A DNA stretch of 64,000 bases, from positions 461,289-525,288 of the forward strand of contig MNCI01005473.1 in the NCBI GenBank assembly GCA_015680685.1, written 5' to 3'. The notes beneath the pieces were generated by a model. The model worked only from the letters and a program-made list of their open reading frames with translations, ran no database searches and was not told where the DNA came from. Of the stretch, positions 47,145 through 58,889 are shown piece by piece. Positions within the stretch are counted from its first letter, which is position 1, and each line of letters starts with the position of its first letter. The position numbers and the translations under genes were made by a program. This DNA is from Gnetum montanum. Its lineage: Eukaryota > Streptophyta > Gnetopsida > Gnetales > Gnetaceae.

Positions 47145-47941
47145 TGATGAGTGGCGAGGTACCCCTACACTCAGCAATACAAATACGAGTGTTTCACACA
47201 TGATCCAGTCGAACTCTGCAGATGGACTAGTTGTGGTATCTAGATAGTTAACCTTAGGTCATAATTCGCTATCTTCCCATCTGGACTAGTGTTAACTTTG
47301 TCACGTATGGTTTAGTCCAGAGTGAGGTGTATGCTATGTTCCTATGCTAACACTACCCCTAGGTATGATGGTAAATAAGATTAACTAAGCTAAGAGAGGA
47401 AGGATGAGAGAGAATCTAAACTAGCCTAAGTGTGATGAGTAGCCGTTCCATGATCATCCATATACATCTTGGACTTCATGCATGACTACCGTTGGGATTA
47501 CCAAGCGCAGATCCTAGGTACGCTACTGGGTTACCAAGTAGTCACACTTAAATGCTCGTAATCAAGTCATACTCATTCCGCGTTTAAAAGGAGTTTAGGG
47601 TAAGAAGGTATTAACTAAGAAAGTAGTAAATAACAATTAAATAAATAATTAAGCTAAGTGAATGCTGCAATGATGAAGTAATCTCGATCTTTATTCCTGA
47701 TCATGTGCGTGTCCAAGTACGTCACACTCGAATAAAGGTTCCGTACAATTACAATCATCACACTGCAAGCATACACTAGGAGGAACAGGGTTGAGAGGAA
47801 AAATGAAAACTAAAATCAAAACTAACTCTAAAACTTTCTCTAACTCCTTATTGGAACTGTCTACCTCTTATTTATAGATGAGGTGACAGGCTGTGATATC
47901 GCGTACGCAATATCGCAACTAGGTTAAATGGCGACTCATCA
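47145..47941 (-). mobile_element. 5' LTR of element E
   Basis: 797 bp and very similar to 39413-40193 by eye. U3 (plus 47894-47917) holds ATATCGCGTACGCAATATCG just upstream of the TATA box CATCTATAAATAAGAGG (about 47866-47882). Confidence 0.92.
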
Positions 47942-49381
47942 CTAATGCATAACTTAAGGAAGCCACCACTAGAAATCAATAGTTGGCCATCAAGGTTGTG
48001 GAATTGAGGATCCATCTCTCTAATATTGCCATTTTTAGGCCCAATATGATAAGAGATGAAGCTTTTCAATAGCTTCAACAAAAATACTAGATGATCGAGA
48101 ATGCTAAGAAGATGATGATCTTGGATGCATCACTATTAGAAGCCATGGCAAATGACACTAACTATGACATCCATCAAGTTTGCAAAGAAAACATAGTGCT
48201 AATCCATGATAACTACTACTTATGGAATTCTAAACATCAAAAGGATCAAATGGTAAAATATATTCACTAGTAGCAGCAATAGCTTGCCAAGATAAACTTG
48301 GATTTGAGAAGGTTGACCATAGAGAATAGAAATCTCTCGATGAAAGAGGTTTGGAATCTTCATTAAAAGATTGCTATTGAGGTTACTACCTAGAAGAATA
48401 AAGTCCTAAAGTTTGAAAGAGTGAAAAATCACTACAGGGACCAAGTCAAAATGGTTAAAGAGATCAATAAGAAAGAAATCAAGTTAGCCAAGGTGAAGGT
48501 GAAACTAGGTCTTCTAGCAACTCCAATAGAGAGGTGATGTGTGGTAGCCCATATTTGATGTACTTAATGCATATAATCAAGCAGAGATCCACTTGAAAAA
48601 TTTACAAATCAAGGAGATGATTGAATATATGAAGCTCACCAATCTCTACTATGCAAACTTGGCAATGCTAACCATGAGAATGCCTAGAACTACATTGGAA
48701 AAGTAGATGGCCATCTCTTATTTCCTTTATGATAAAAAGTTTAAGCTCCATAAGGAGATCAAGTAGTTGAAGGTGAGTAACATGGAGCTTGAGGTTCTCA
48801 AGAGTAAATTCATGGATTAATAATCTATTGCTGAGAACCTGGCTAGAAGAATATGTGACCACCAAGAGCTACAATATCTTATCTATACATTCAACTTTGA
48901 ACATAAATAATCTATAGCTTGGTTTACAAATATGAAGGAGATGTTCCCCTCACTGTCATGCCCATGGGATATTCTAGCACCAGCACATCTAGGTGAAGTA
49001 GCCTAGACTATCCATAAACCACGTCACGAAGAAGAGAAGATAAAGGCACTTTTGGATGCCTTCCAATTTTTGGCAGTAGTAATGGGATAACCTCAACTGC
49101 TAATAGGGTCAAGATGTGATGGGTGATCCTCTGCATCATAGGAGCCTCCATGTCCATGCACAATATGAAGACTTCATCTCACCCACCATCATTTGACTAG
49201 GCACTTGTCAATGTTTTGTAATAATAAGTCCAACATTCTTTTCTGTAAATTGTACAATCATTTTTTGTAAATGTGGCACTCATAGTCAATTAGTTAGTCA
49301 GTTAATAAAATTCTACATTTCCTTAAATTTTGTAACAAGCTCAACCTCATTTTTGTTCACTCAAGGATAAGTTTTCAATCA
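47942..49381 (+). pseudogene. Unit F accessory ORF, 3' part (coiled coil) and 3' leader
   Basis: Continues the ORF broken at 39412. Text reads LAIKVVELRIHLSNIAIF, LLEAMANDTNYDIHQVCKEN, IVLIHDNYYLWNSKHQKDQM, INLDLRRLTIENRNLSMKEV, and FERVKNHYRDQVKMVKEINK, rich in Lys, Glu and Leu with heptad-like spacing. Reading frames then break up to about 49100. From there to 49381 the DNA is non-coding and ends in the family's pre-tract sequence (CACTCAAGGATAAGTTTTCA, as in B at 22050). With 37504-39412 it makes an ORF of about 2.7 kb, like that of E. Confidence 0.6.
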
Positions 49382-49393
49382 ATCATGGGGGTA
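49382..49393 (+). other. Polypurine tract of unit F
   Basis: ATCATGGGGGTA immediately before TGATGAAGTG at 49394. Confidence 0.85.
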
Positions 49394-50435
49394 TGATGAA
49401 GTGTGAATAAAATGATTGTGTTAACACATGGTCATTGATGTAGCCTCATCAATGCATCTCAGGATGCATTGGCACATGATGAATGTCAAAGTTTTGTGTT
49501 GACAGGGCCCCATTGATGTAGCCTCATCTATGGGCCCTTATCGATGAGGCCCCATTTATGTGGTGTTGCCTTGTCGACATGGCCACATTGAATAGCGTTT
49601 GCTACATCTACAAGGCCTCATTGACATAGTCTTATAGTAAAAACTATAAATATGAGCTCATAGCCATGTTTATGAACTTTCAAGTCATAGTAGTAGCAGA
49701 GCTCTTACAATTTTTCCATTTGAAAGTTAGAATATTTCTCTGAGTGCCCGCAACAGTAGTTAGAAAGTGTACAAATCTTTATTCAAGCACTATTGTACCT
49801 AAACCACACCAATGTAGCTGGCAATAAAGATGAGCCTTTTAATCAAACCTTGCAGCACTTAGAATAGATTAATGATTTATTTATTCATTTATTATTTTCA
49901 TTAATTATGCCAGTAATTAAGCTAAATTAGACTTCGAGCGATCAATTAATTAATTAAACTAAATAGATTAAACACATAAGTACAACTGCTTTAAGTGTAA
50001 ACATGTATTTGATTGGTAATCCTAACAATGTTATTGCTTGGTGCACCCAATAGCATAGTGCTTGGCAACCCAACAATGGATATGTGGGTTTAGGACTTGT
50101 ACCGAAAGTGGGACCAAATGCTTATGTTAGGACTAGTTAGAGATTAGTTAATTAGTTAAATCAAATTAGTTATTAAATCACTTCATCTCTTTATTTAAGT
50201 ACCAAGGGACATAAAACACAAAATAATAAAAATCATATGCCTTAGTTAAACTTAACCATACCATGTACATCACAAGTGTAATTGGGAAGACAACAAATGA
50301 CCATTAGGGCAAGGTTCACTTCCTAGAAGACTATTATACCAGAAACTATAAAGTCTGCAGAATTCAACTGAATCACACATGAACACTTTGTGATTCATAT
50401 GGTTGAGTGTAGGGGTACCTTCATTGCTCCTCATG
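49394..50435 (+). mobile_element. LTR shared by unit F (3') and element C (5')
   Basis: It starts TGATGAAGTGTGAATAA after a polypurine tract on its left, and ends near TCCTCATGA, followed by GTGTCGTTGCTAAGGAC, a worn primer site, on its right. One LTR thus closes F and opens C. U3 has ATGCATC repeats like A. A TATA box, AAACTATAAATATGAG, lies near 49639-49654. Confidence 0.8.
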
Positions 50436-50585
50436 AGTGTCGTTGCTAAGGACTCTCTTTGTTGAAATGTGTGCTATCTAGGATTAGTGAATATTATTAG
50501 TATCGTTGGACAAACCCCAAGGTCGATATCATTCTTAAATTATATATTTACAAAAGCACACTAATAATTTTATTTAATTTGCAAA

Positions 50586-52560
50586 ATGTCTTTTTCTTCT
50601 CATAGGTGTGATGATGTCAAACCATCGATTCCACAAGAGTGCAAAGTGGTATATACTCATCCCGATGAGTATGTAAGTAACTTCACCTTCATCTTACATC
50701 AAGATGAGCAACAGCGTTGGTGTGATATGGAAGGCAACATTGTAATGCCTCCCAATTGATCGATGCCCATGATGCTACTTCAAACTCTTAAGAAGTTAGG
50801 CATTCATGATCTCATGACTATGACTATTGAGACTATCATCCTACTAAAACATAATGCAGGTGAGATCGACACCAAGAGTAGCATCATGAGGCTATGAAGG
50901 GGAAATAGTTCACTAGTTCCTTGTTCCTACTAAACCAAGATAATAATGAGGATCCTCTCTCTGAGGGATCTCAACATGACAATTCTCCACCTCTTATTAC
51001 TAATGATGGGGGTTTGGCCTTGAATCTACAATCCATGATTAACAATCCAAGTTCAAGAAAAGATGCCAATCAAGGCAAGGAATTGGATAAGCGTCATGAG
51101 AATAAGAAAACTAATGAATGTGGCCATGATAACCAAAGGGGAATTGGCAAACACCATGGTGGTGGCAATCCCCCTCTCTCTTCGTCCTCTTCATCTACAC
51201 CCTCTTCTTCCTCTTCTTCTACTTCTGAAAGACATAGCAAAAGGAACAACCATGATAAAGGTTAGCAATAGGACCACCATGAACAAAGGGATAATAGAGG
51301 ACATCATCAATGACAATGCAATAATAATGATGATGAGCCTTTGTTGGTAACTTGAAGCATGCTTAACATTATAGAGGTAGTGAAGATATCAACTAGACAT
51401 GTGAAAGATAGTTGGATCAAGTACTTAGACATGAACAATATCCCAAGATTCGAGGGGGGATACAACTCTGATCTACAAACACATCTACAAGCTTTTCATG
51501 ATGCTTGTACCTTATAGAACATTGAAAATGATTGGCAAAAACTCAAGCTATTACCCAAAACATTTATTAAGAAAGTAGAAAGTTGGTACCATTCCTTAGA
51601 GCTAAAATCCATTCATAGATGGAGTACCATACTAAAACTATTTAATGACAAATACCAAACATACTCGAGAGTGTCCAATATAAGAAGGCAAATCCAAGGT
51701 TGAAAACAAGAAACATATAAACCCTTGGATGCCACCATGGTCAAATATTATTCTCTCTTACACTGATGCCTTAGCCATGGTTATTCTCAGAGGGAACAAC
51801 TTTGCCACATCATAGATGGGCTCAAAGCATAAACTAGAAAACTCTTGGAATTTATGCCCAAGGGAGACTATCTAAACTAAGAGCTCATTAGATCCAAAGG
51901 TTGATAGATTAGGTTGCAAAAGAAGAAGGTGAGTTTTGAAAAATGGAAAGTGTAGAAGAATATAATAAGGACCCTACCATTAAGAAAAGGGAGGTCCAAT
52001 TCTATGATGAGGAGGAGTCACCACTTGACACAAAGTGATGAATAGGAAAACCTTGTCCATCCAAAATTTTGTTTTTGATATTTTGGTAAAGGTTGATAAA
52101 CTATGGGACTCTTTAAATAAGTTACAAACTACCATAAATATTACTAAAGAATCCAAAGAGTGGAATAGATATCATAACCACAAGAGGTAAAAAGAAATTG
52201 AATGTGCCTACTAGAGAGGTAAGGAAAAAGCTACTATAGTAGAAGAAGTTATGGAAATAGACTTTGATGATGGTGGTGGATGTCACATTTGTCAATATGA
52301 CCATCCTAAGGGGTGTTTCCCTATGGTGTCACACTTATAAGAGTCTAGGGTTTACATGCTAAATCCATGACTAACATGGAGAAAAGCACCTAGATGATTA
52401 CCTTATCCTCAAGGCAATCTAAGGTAGTTCCACCAACAACAATAAGCTTACTATTCAAGTGGAGCTCCACCACAACTGTATGAGAAATACCAATAGTGGC
52501 AAAAACCATAGTCATGGGGAGTGCCACCACCAAGACAGCAGTACCCTTATGGGTAACTAG
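50586..52560 (+). pseudogene. Element C gag
   Basis: ATG at 50586 (MSFSSHRCDDVKPS) with NFTFILHQDEQQRW and EGNIVMPPN. After a frame change, 50921-51900 is one frame: a Ser-rich stretch (51180-51240), then KYLDMNNIPRFEGGYNSDLQ, WQKLKLLPKTFIKKVESWY, KLFNDKYQTYSRVSNIRRQ, YSLLH and HGYSQREQLCHIIDGL. A knuckle, CHICQYDHPKGC (C-x2-C-x3-H-x3-C), lies near 52282-52317. The stops TAG, TGA and TGA in the core fit single transitions from CAG, CGA and TGG. Most complete gag of the A/C branch. Confidence 0.85.
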
Positions 52561-53755
52561 ATCCATATAGGTACTATGTTCAGCAACCTATTTCTACATG
52601 AAGCTCTACAAGCCACACCTCATTCTAGCATCACTATTACCCTCCAGAGTACCATCAAACCCATTTATCATCTACTCAGGGAGAGCACCCATATCTATAC
52701 CATCCTCCACATGTGTTTATACACATTCCTCCACCCTCAACCTAGTTACCACCTACTCCATTCATGCAGGGTGAAATTCCCACACAATCACTGCAATGAA
52801 ATGCTATGAGGGCTATACATTTACAATCAACTTTCCAACCAAGTGGTTTAGATAATTGATCTAGGAAACAACCATTTTTCTAATCCAAATGTCCTTCCAA
52901 ATGCTCACAACCTAATGCAGCTAGCCACCCTGTATCTTCAACACCCTCATCCTCTACATCAAACACTTTTGAAAGCCCTTCAAACCAAATGCCACCTCAG
53001 ATCTGCACTGTAATGTTAACCCATGCTATCTCTAGTTGGATCGAGGTTGAAAACCTTTCTATGAAAATATCTGACCCAAGAAGTCCTTTTATTTACTTAC
53101 AAATCACTAGACATGAGCCATGCAAAGCACTTCTTGATTCTATTTTTAGTGTCAATCTCATCTCCTACAACATGTACATGGCTTGGGACCTACCACCTCT
53201 CAAAAAGAGTAACATCTATTTGGAATTGGTAGACTAGTTAATCACTGTCCCTTTGGGGCTAGTGGAGGACATTGTGACCACAATTTATGGATGGTCCTAT
53301 CTTGTCGATCTTCTGGTAATCAAGGTAGAAAACTGCAAAGATGACTTTCCCTTCATTATGGGAAGGGCTTGGTTAAGCATGGTTGATGCATGAAAGGGCA
53401 TCAAGGACCTCTACTTGAAAATCTCCAAGGACAAAAAATTTGAAAGACTAGAGAAGAAATGTGTTCCATGCATCATGTACAGCGATAACAAGTGCAATTT
53501 CATGCAAAAGATCTAGTCTATCAAAAGTACATACATTAAAGCATGTAATCAATATGTACATGAAACTAATATCCAAATGTGTCTATATGCAACAACCACA
53601 AAATAAGAAGATACCCAATGGCTAATAGCTGACTTTGATAATAGCACACTATGCATGGAACTCTCTAAGATCTTGAAATGTGCTTATATTGAAATTATGG
53701 ATGAACTTGAGCAAGTTCATCGCCAACTCTTTGATGATGAAGATGATGATACCTA
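52561..53755 (+). pseudogene. Element C gag tail and aspartic protease
   Basis: Frame 52989-53237 includes RHEPCKALLDSIFSVNLIS and YNMYMAWDLPP. The expected LLDSGSSVNLIS shows the catalytic Asp kept but the Gly of D-S-G changed to Ile. After a TAG, the frame continues with LVEDIVTTIYGWSYLVDLLV and DDFPFIMGRAWLSMV, the protease end. Farther on, to 53755, is an acidic linker. Confidence 0.78.
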
Positions 53756-54620
53756 TTAGGAAGAGTTGAAAATCCTTGATAATTTTAAGCAAGAGCTCGT
53801 AAAGCTAAAAACTCTACTAGCTAGAATAGAATATGCATTTTTGAACAATGGCAAGTTGGTTATCATCAATGTGAATCTTGCTCCCGAACAAAACGACAAG
53901 CTATTGCAGGTGGTCAACAAATGGCCAACAACCTTTCCTTGGTCATATCTTGAACTAACTGGAATCAATCCAAGGATATGCCAGCATCATATTTACACCA
54001 ACCTGGACATGAAGCCAAGAAGGTAGCCATAACAGTGGCTAAATCCCAAGTTGAAGTAGATCATTAAGGATGAAATAGAACAACTCCTCAAGGTGGGGTT
54101 CATCTATCTCATCGCAGATAATGAGTGGATTAGCCCACTTGTAATTGTGCCAAAGAAAGATGGAAAGTGGTAAGTTTGCATTGAATTTAGGCTATTAAAT
54201 ATGGCAAAATTTAAAGATTATTTTTCATTGCCATTTGTGGACCAAGTGTTGGATATCATTTCTAGGCATTGCTATTATAGCTTCTTGGATGGTTATAGTG
54301 GCTATAACCAAATCCAGATTGTGCCAGAAGATTAGGCCAAAACAACATTCACGAGTCCTTGGGGAACTTTGCATATTGTCAGATGCCATTCAGTCTAGGT
54401 AATGCCCTTACAACATTTCAACACCTATTTCTTAGTAATTTTCAATAGCAAATTGGTAGTAGGGTAGAAGTCTTTATGCATGACTTCTCTACCTATGGGG
54501 CTACATTTGAACAAGCCCTAGATCACCTTAAGCACGTACTAAAAAGATGTGTTGAAATAAAACTTAGGCTCAATTGATATAAAAGTCATTTAATTATCCA
54601 AGAGGGCATAGTACTAGGGC
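53756..54620 (+). pseudogene. Element C reverse transcriptase
   Basis: Leader 53766-54026 (NGKLVIINVNLAPEQND; VVNKWPTTFPWSY), then DEIEQLLKVGFIYLIADNEW, ISPLVIVPKKDGKW, YYSFLDGYSGYNQIQI and, after a frame change near 54370, QMPFSLGNALTTFQ, then EVFMHDFSTYGATFEQAL (54469-54510). The first palm Asp is kept, but the F-M-D-D motif is F-M-H-D, so the active site is lost. Confidence 0.85.
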
Positions 54621-55320
54621 ATAAAATTACTTAGATAGGGATTGAGATAGACTTGAAAAAGATAAGGGTGATCCAAGGAATCACACACCAACTACAGATA
54701 ATCAAATATGTTTGATCATTCCTTGGATACATTGGCTATTACCAATGGTTCATAGAGAATTTCTCTAAGATTGGAAAGCCATTAGTTGATCATACAAAGA
54801 AAGATGCTCTATTCATCTAGACCAAGGAGTGTGAACATGCATTCTAACTACTAAAAGAAAAACTCGTGAAAACTCCAATTCTACGAGCACTAGACTGGTC
54901 TAGACCATTTCATATAATGATAGATGTATCTAATTATGCCTTGAAAGCCATGCTTACATAGTTGGATGATAAGAAACATCCATATTACATCCACTACATA
55001 AGCCAAAGCATTGTGGGTGCATAATTGAATTACACCACAACTAAGAAAGAACTGATGGTAGTGGTGTATGCTCTCGAAAAGTTCAAGTACTATTTGCATA
55101 GCTACAAAGTGTTTGTACACAAATCATAGTGCCATTCACTTCCTAATGAATAAGCCAATAGTGAGCCTCTGTATCATACAATGACTCATGATCTTGTAGG
55201 AATTTGATCTCACAATGATATATTAGAAAGGAACTAAGAATGTGGTTGCTAACCACCTCTCTCAATTAAGATGAGATAATGAAGAAGAGGAGAGTCCACT
55301 CTTTGATCAATTTCTAGATA
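54621..55320 (+). pseudogene. Element C RT connection and RNase H
   Basis: Text reads GITHQLQIIKYV, SFLGYIGYYQWFIENFSKIG, KPLVDHTKKDALF, then RNase H with ALDWSRPFHIMIDVSNYALK (54884-54943), KHPYYIHYISQSIVGA and TTTKKELMVVVYALEKFKYY. The first RNase H Asp (MIDVS) is kept. The end, NVVANHLSQL, is in another frame. Confidence 0.78.
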
Positions 55321-56639
55321 AACTCCTATTTACAAGAGTAATAAATGACCAAGTATCTGCCTAATCAAAATGGTATGGTGGCATCCTCACTTACCTTTGC
55401 ACTCAAGAGATGCCACAAAATCTAGTCTTTAGGAAGAAACAATACTTTCTTCATCGATCAAAGTACTTTATGAAAATCAACAAACACCTTTACAAGGTAT
55501 GCATTGATGGCTTGGTTCGTTGGTGTGTCCCTGATGCATAGAAACTATGCATTCTCTAGGATGCTCATGAAGGCCCTTGCGAAGGACACTATGCAAGAAG
55601 ATGTATGATCATAAAAATTTTGATGGTAGGAAACTATTGGACTACAATCTTCAAGGATGCCCACCAATTTGTCCAATCTTGTGAACATTATTAAAGAGAT
55701 GGTGGGATGATCACACAAATGGAGGATCCTCAACAATGGAGTCAACCACTAGAACCCTTTGACATATGGGGTATAGACTTTATAGGTTCCATCACATCTA
55801 TGTTCAATGAAAAGGAATATAGTATCATAGTAGTGGATTAATACACCAAATAACCAAAAGTAGCAGCTATCACCAATTGTACATCATTCACTATTGCTCA
55901 GTTCGTACAACAAAATGTTGTAAATAGGTTTGGGTTGCCACACCCACTAATTTTTGCCAATGAAACCCATTTTATAGGTGCCACTTTTTGAAAGACGATG
56001 CAACACTTGGGGGTTAAATGTAAATTAACAACACCCTATCATCCCCAAGCCAATGATCAAGTAGAGGTAACTAACAAGGAGATCACAAAGATTCTAACAA
56101 GAACTATTAGCAAATATATGAGAGATTGGAGCATGGAACTTAATGATGCCCTTTGGACCTACCACTCAACATGGAAACTCCCTATTGACTACTCTCCCTA
56201 TGAGCTAGTGTATAGAAAACTTCCAATGCTTTCAATTTAATCCAAACTTTGTACACTCTCAACAGCTTATGAACTAAATCTTGACCTGAGTCTAGCACAA
56301 AAAGAGAGATTGATTAACCTTAATGTACTAGAAAAAATTGATTAGTGGCCCTATCTTTGAATGAAGTACACAAGGCATTCAATAAACAACAACATGACCT
56401 AAGAATTTAGAAAGCAAAATTTCAATTGAGAGATAAGGTTCTCTACTACAACCCCACACACGTACCCTAGAAAAAAAAGTTTTAAACATTATGGAAGGGA
56501 TCTTATATAATTTATGAAACCTTTCCTTTTAGGGTCATGACCATATACAAACTTGAGAGTCCAAATAAAAAGCAGTTGGTCAACATCCAACATGTAAAGC
56601 TTTTCCATGAGCCCAAGAAATCCAGTGTAATGAATACCT
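55321..56639 (+). pseudogene. Element C integrase
   Basis: Zinc-binding part: HEGPCEGHYARRCMIIKIL and FVQSCEHY (second Cys read as Tyr). Core: FDIWGIDFIGSITS (first Asp), LIFANETHFIGATF at 55951-55992 (the Asp of S-D-N is Ala) and PQANDQVEVTNKEI near 56046 (third Glu kept). Frame 55998-56240 is open: ALWTYHSTWKLPIDYSPYEL and VYRKLPMLSI. C-terminal part (56440-56620): RDKVLYYNPTHVP-like and FPFRVMTIYKLESPNKKQLV. Confidence 0.85.
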
Positions 56640-58103
56640 CAATGGATGGACAACCATGCTCAATTTTTCAGATCTCCTCCTTCTAACTTAGTCATAGGGA
56701 AGATGGCCATCTATGCTAATTATCCATATGACTCCTCAATTTTTCTATTTTTTATTTTCCACATTTTTGATTTTGCAAGTTATTTATTTTACACCTTTTT
56801 GATTTTCAAATTTTTTCCTATTTTTACACCATTTTTTGTTTTACACCATTGTTAGTATGTTTAAATCTTTTTTGTATATTTTTTGCCGAGAGGCCAATAT
56901 GTCTAGTGTGATGGGGGGAGGAGGGGGTAGTGTATTTTGTTTCCCTGCACATCATGCACCATGTAAGATTCCACAATGGAGGAAAACACGATGAAAAGTC
57001 CATGCCATAGAAAAAAATGCAATGTAAAGTCTACACTATGGAAAAAAACACTATGAATCAAATTAATAGAACTTTTCACAAGAATTACTATTGAATGACG
57101 TATAGTCCTTTTGATTATGGTTTTCAATTTGAATATCAATTCTCAATGAATGAATTTGAGATTTTATTAATTTTTAAAATATATAAGATTCTCTTGGCCA
57201 AATAATATATATATATATATTATAAATATATAGTTAAACTAGTTTACCTTGTTTTGTTTTAGTGTGATTTTCAAATTTTTGCTAATAAACATGCTTTGTG
57301 CCAATAGGACATAGTAGTGCTATAGGTGCTACTAATGGTAGTTTGTGTTTAATGTTTTGTTTGCTAATGTCTATTTTCTATTTTTGAATTTTTGTACCAA
57401 TGGCTAAGTTATGGTTTTCATTTTTCATAGAATAGGCAGTGAGCCCACAACATCTACCCATCCAAAAACTCTATGGTTTTCCTTGTTTAGGAAGTTTATG
57501 GTCCCTTTTATTAAATAAAATTTTAATAAATTAGTGACCTTGGTAGTTTCTGAAATTGGGAAGGGTTCAAAGATTTGTATAAGGTATGACTTCAAGGGGA
57601 CTCAATACTCTTTGTACTCTTCTACTTGGGTGCTTAAGTGTTTTCATAGACTTCTTACCATTCTATGTCAACCAATAATAAGAAGTCAAATAAATTCTTT
57701 GAATGATATGGTTTCCATACAAATAAAAAAAAAAGAAAAAAAAACAAGATGAAAATTCAAAGCACACCCCTTAGACAAAAAAATGAGCAACAAGCATTAG
57801 TTATGGAACTAGAAAGACATGTTATCCATGCTTGAAGGTTTCCTCTAACTAGGTCCTCTTACTTCCTACTTTTCTTCTGCTCTGTTTATAGAATGGTGGT
57901 TGGTTTGTGGGAGCACCCTTGTGTCTTGAGGGGGGGGATCAATCTTGGAGTGGCGATGCAAAGTTACTAAAAGAGGTTGGTTTTAGTTTGGACTAAGGAT
58001 GGATCTTCTCAAGTCATTTTAAACATAAATTTCATAACGGACTTCTTATAACCTTGATTCAGAATTCCATTCCACCTTCTCCATCACCCATCTTTGCTAA
58101 CCG
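56640..58103 (+). other. Element C 3' non-coding region, cut by element G
   Basis: It starts with the conserved peptide-like text SPPSNLVIGKMAIY (also in A), then a T-rich run (56740-56850), an (AT)n microsatellite at about 57208-57235, and the family 3' sequence (AAGCACACCCCTTAGAC near 57760). It stops at 58103, where the LTR of G begins. Its polypurine tract and 3' LTR are not in the window. Confidence 0.65.
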
Positions 58104-58727
58104 TTGTAGCGACTGAAAACATCGACAGTTGGAAACACCAAGAGGTCATCGGTTAGACAGTTTTAGCCCTAGATCTGCGCAAGGGTCGTTCTGGATAAAA
58201 TGGAAATGGGGTGCCTTGAACGGTCTAGTCGATCAGACAAGGACTTCATCGGTGTCACTAAACCTTTTGCAAATGTGTAATTTGAAAATAATTTTATAAT
58301 GTAAAATAATGATTATTATATGTGAGGAAACGAAAATGATGTAAAATGCAATGATATGCAAGAGAATGAAGTAAACTGGAGTTAAGAAATGCACTGCTTC
58401 AAGATCACGACTTTACTTTGTCAAGGTGGATACAATTAGTTGCGTGACGCTGGGAAGCACAAAGATCCCAAAAGTAACCAAATACGTTCAAAGCAAGCCA
58501 ACTGTACGCTTGAATGTGGACTCAAGAGCTAATGATGCAGAATGCTACAAAAGCAATAGAAAGGAGCTAACAAAATGCAAAACGGGAATGCTAACTGTTT
58601 GATTTTTGTAAACTCACCAATGTTAACAATGCTCAAGATTTCCAAAAATTCTTAAATTTGCCAACCACAATTTTTGCCCAAATTTGGCAACTTGTAAATT
58701 TTCCAACCCTTTGAGCGTTGCTCGTCG

Positions 58728-58743
58728 GGGTATTTATAGGGCT
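58728..58743 (-). promoter_or_regulatory. TATA box in the LTR of element G
   Basis: Minus strand CCCTATAAATACCCC, a strong plant TATA consensus. Transcription should start about 30 bp downstream, near 58700. Confidence 0.75.
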
Positions 58744-58889
58744 AGGAGCACGCGAAAGATGTGGTTTGGATGCCACGTGTCCTAGAAACACAAGGTATTA
58801 ATGTGTCCATGCTGCATGGACATGCAAAGCTGATTGATTGACGAACCTACCACACTATAATCATGCTGTCGAAACTGGAGGTGCTGGGA

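Larger units (their letters stand above)
39413..47941 (-). mobile_element. Element E: complete LTR retrotransposon with gag and accessory ORF, no pol seen
   Basis: LTRs at 39413-40193 and 47145-47941 begin TGATGAGT and end ACTCATCA (8-bp inverted ends). The target duplication CTAAT is exact at 39408-39412 and 47942-47946. Minus-strand order is primer site, gag, Pro/His-rich gag tail, an 836-base gap, an internal promoter region, a long accessory ORF, a polypurine tract and the 3' LTR. No protease, RT or integrase is visible, and the gap is too short for a pol gene, so E is non-autonomous. It lies within the accessory ORF of F. Confidence 0.92.

Noticed and set aside
57208-57235. (AT)n run as a TATA promoter
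   Set aside because: A simple microsatellite in the 3' region of C with no downstream gene.
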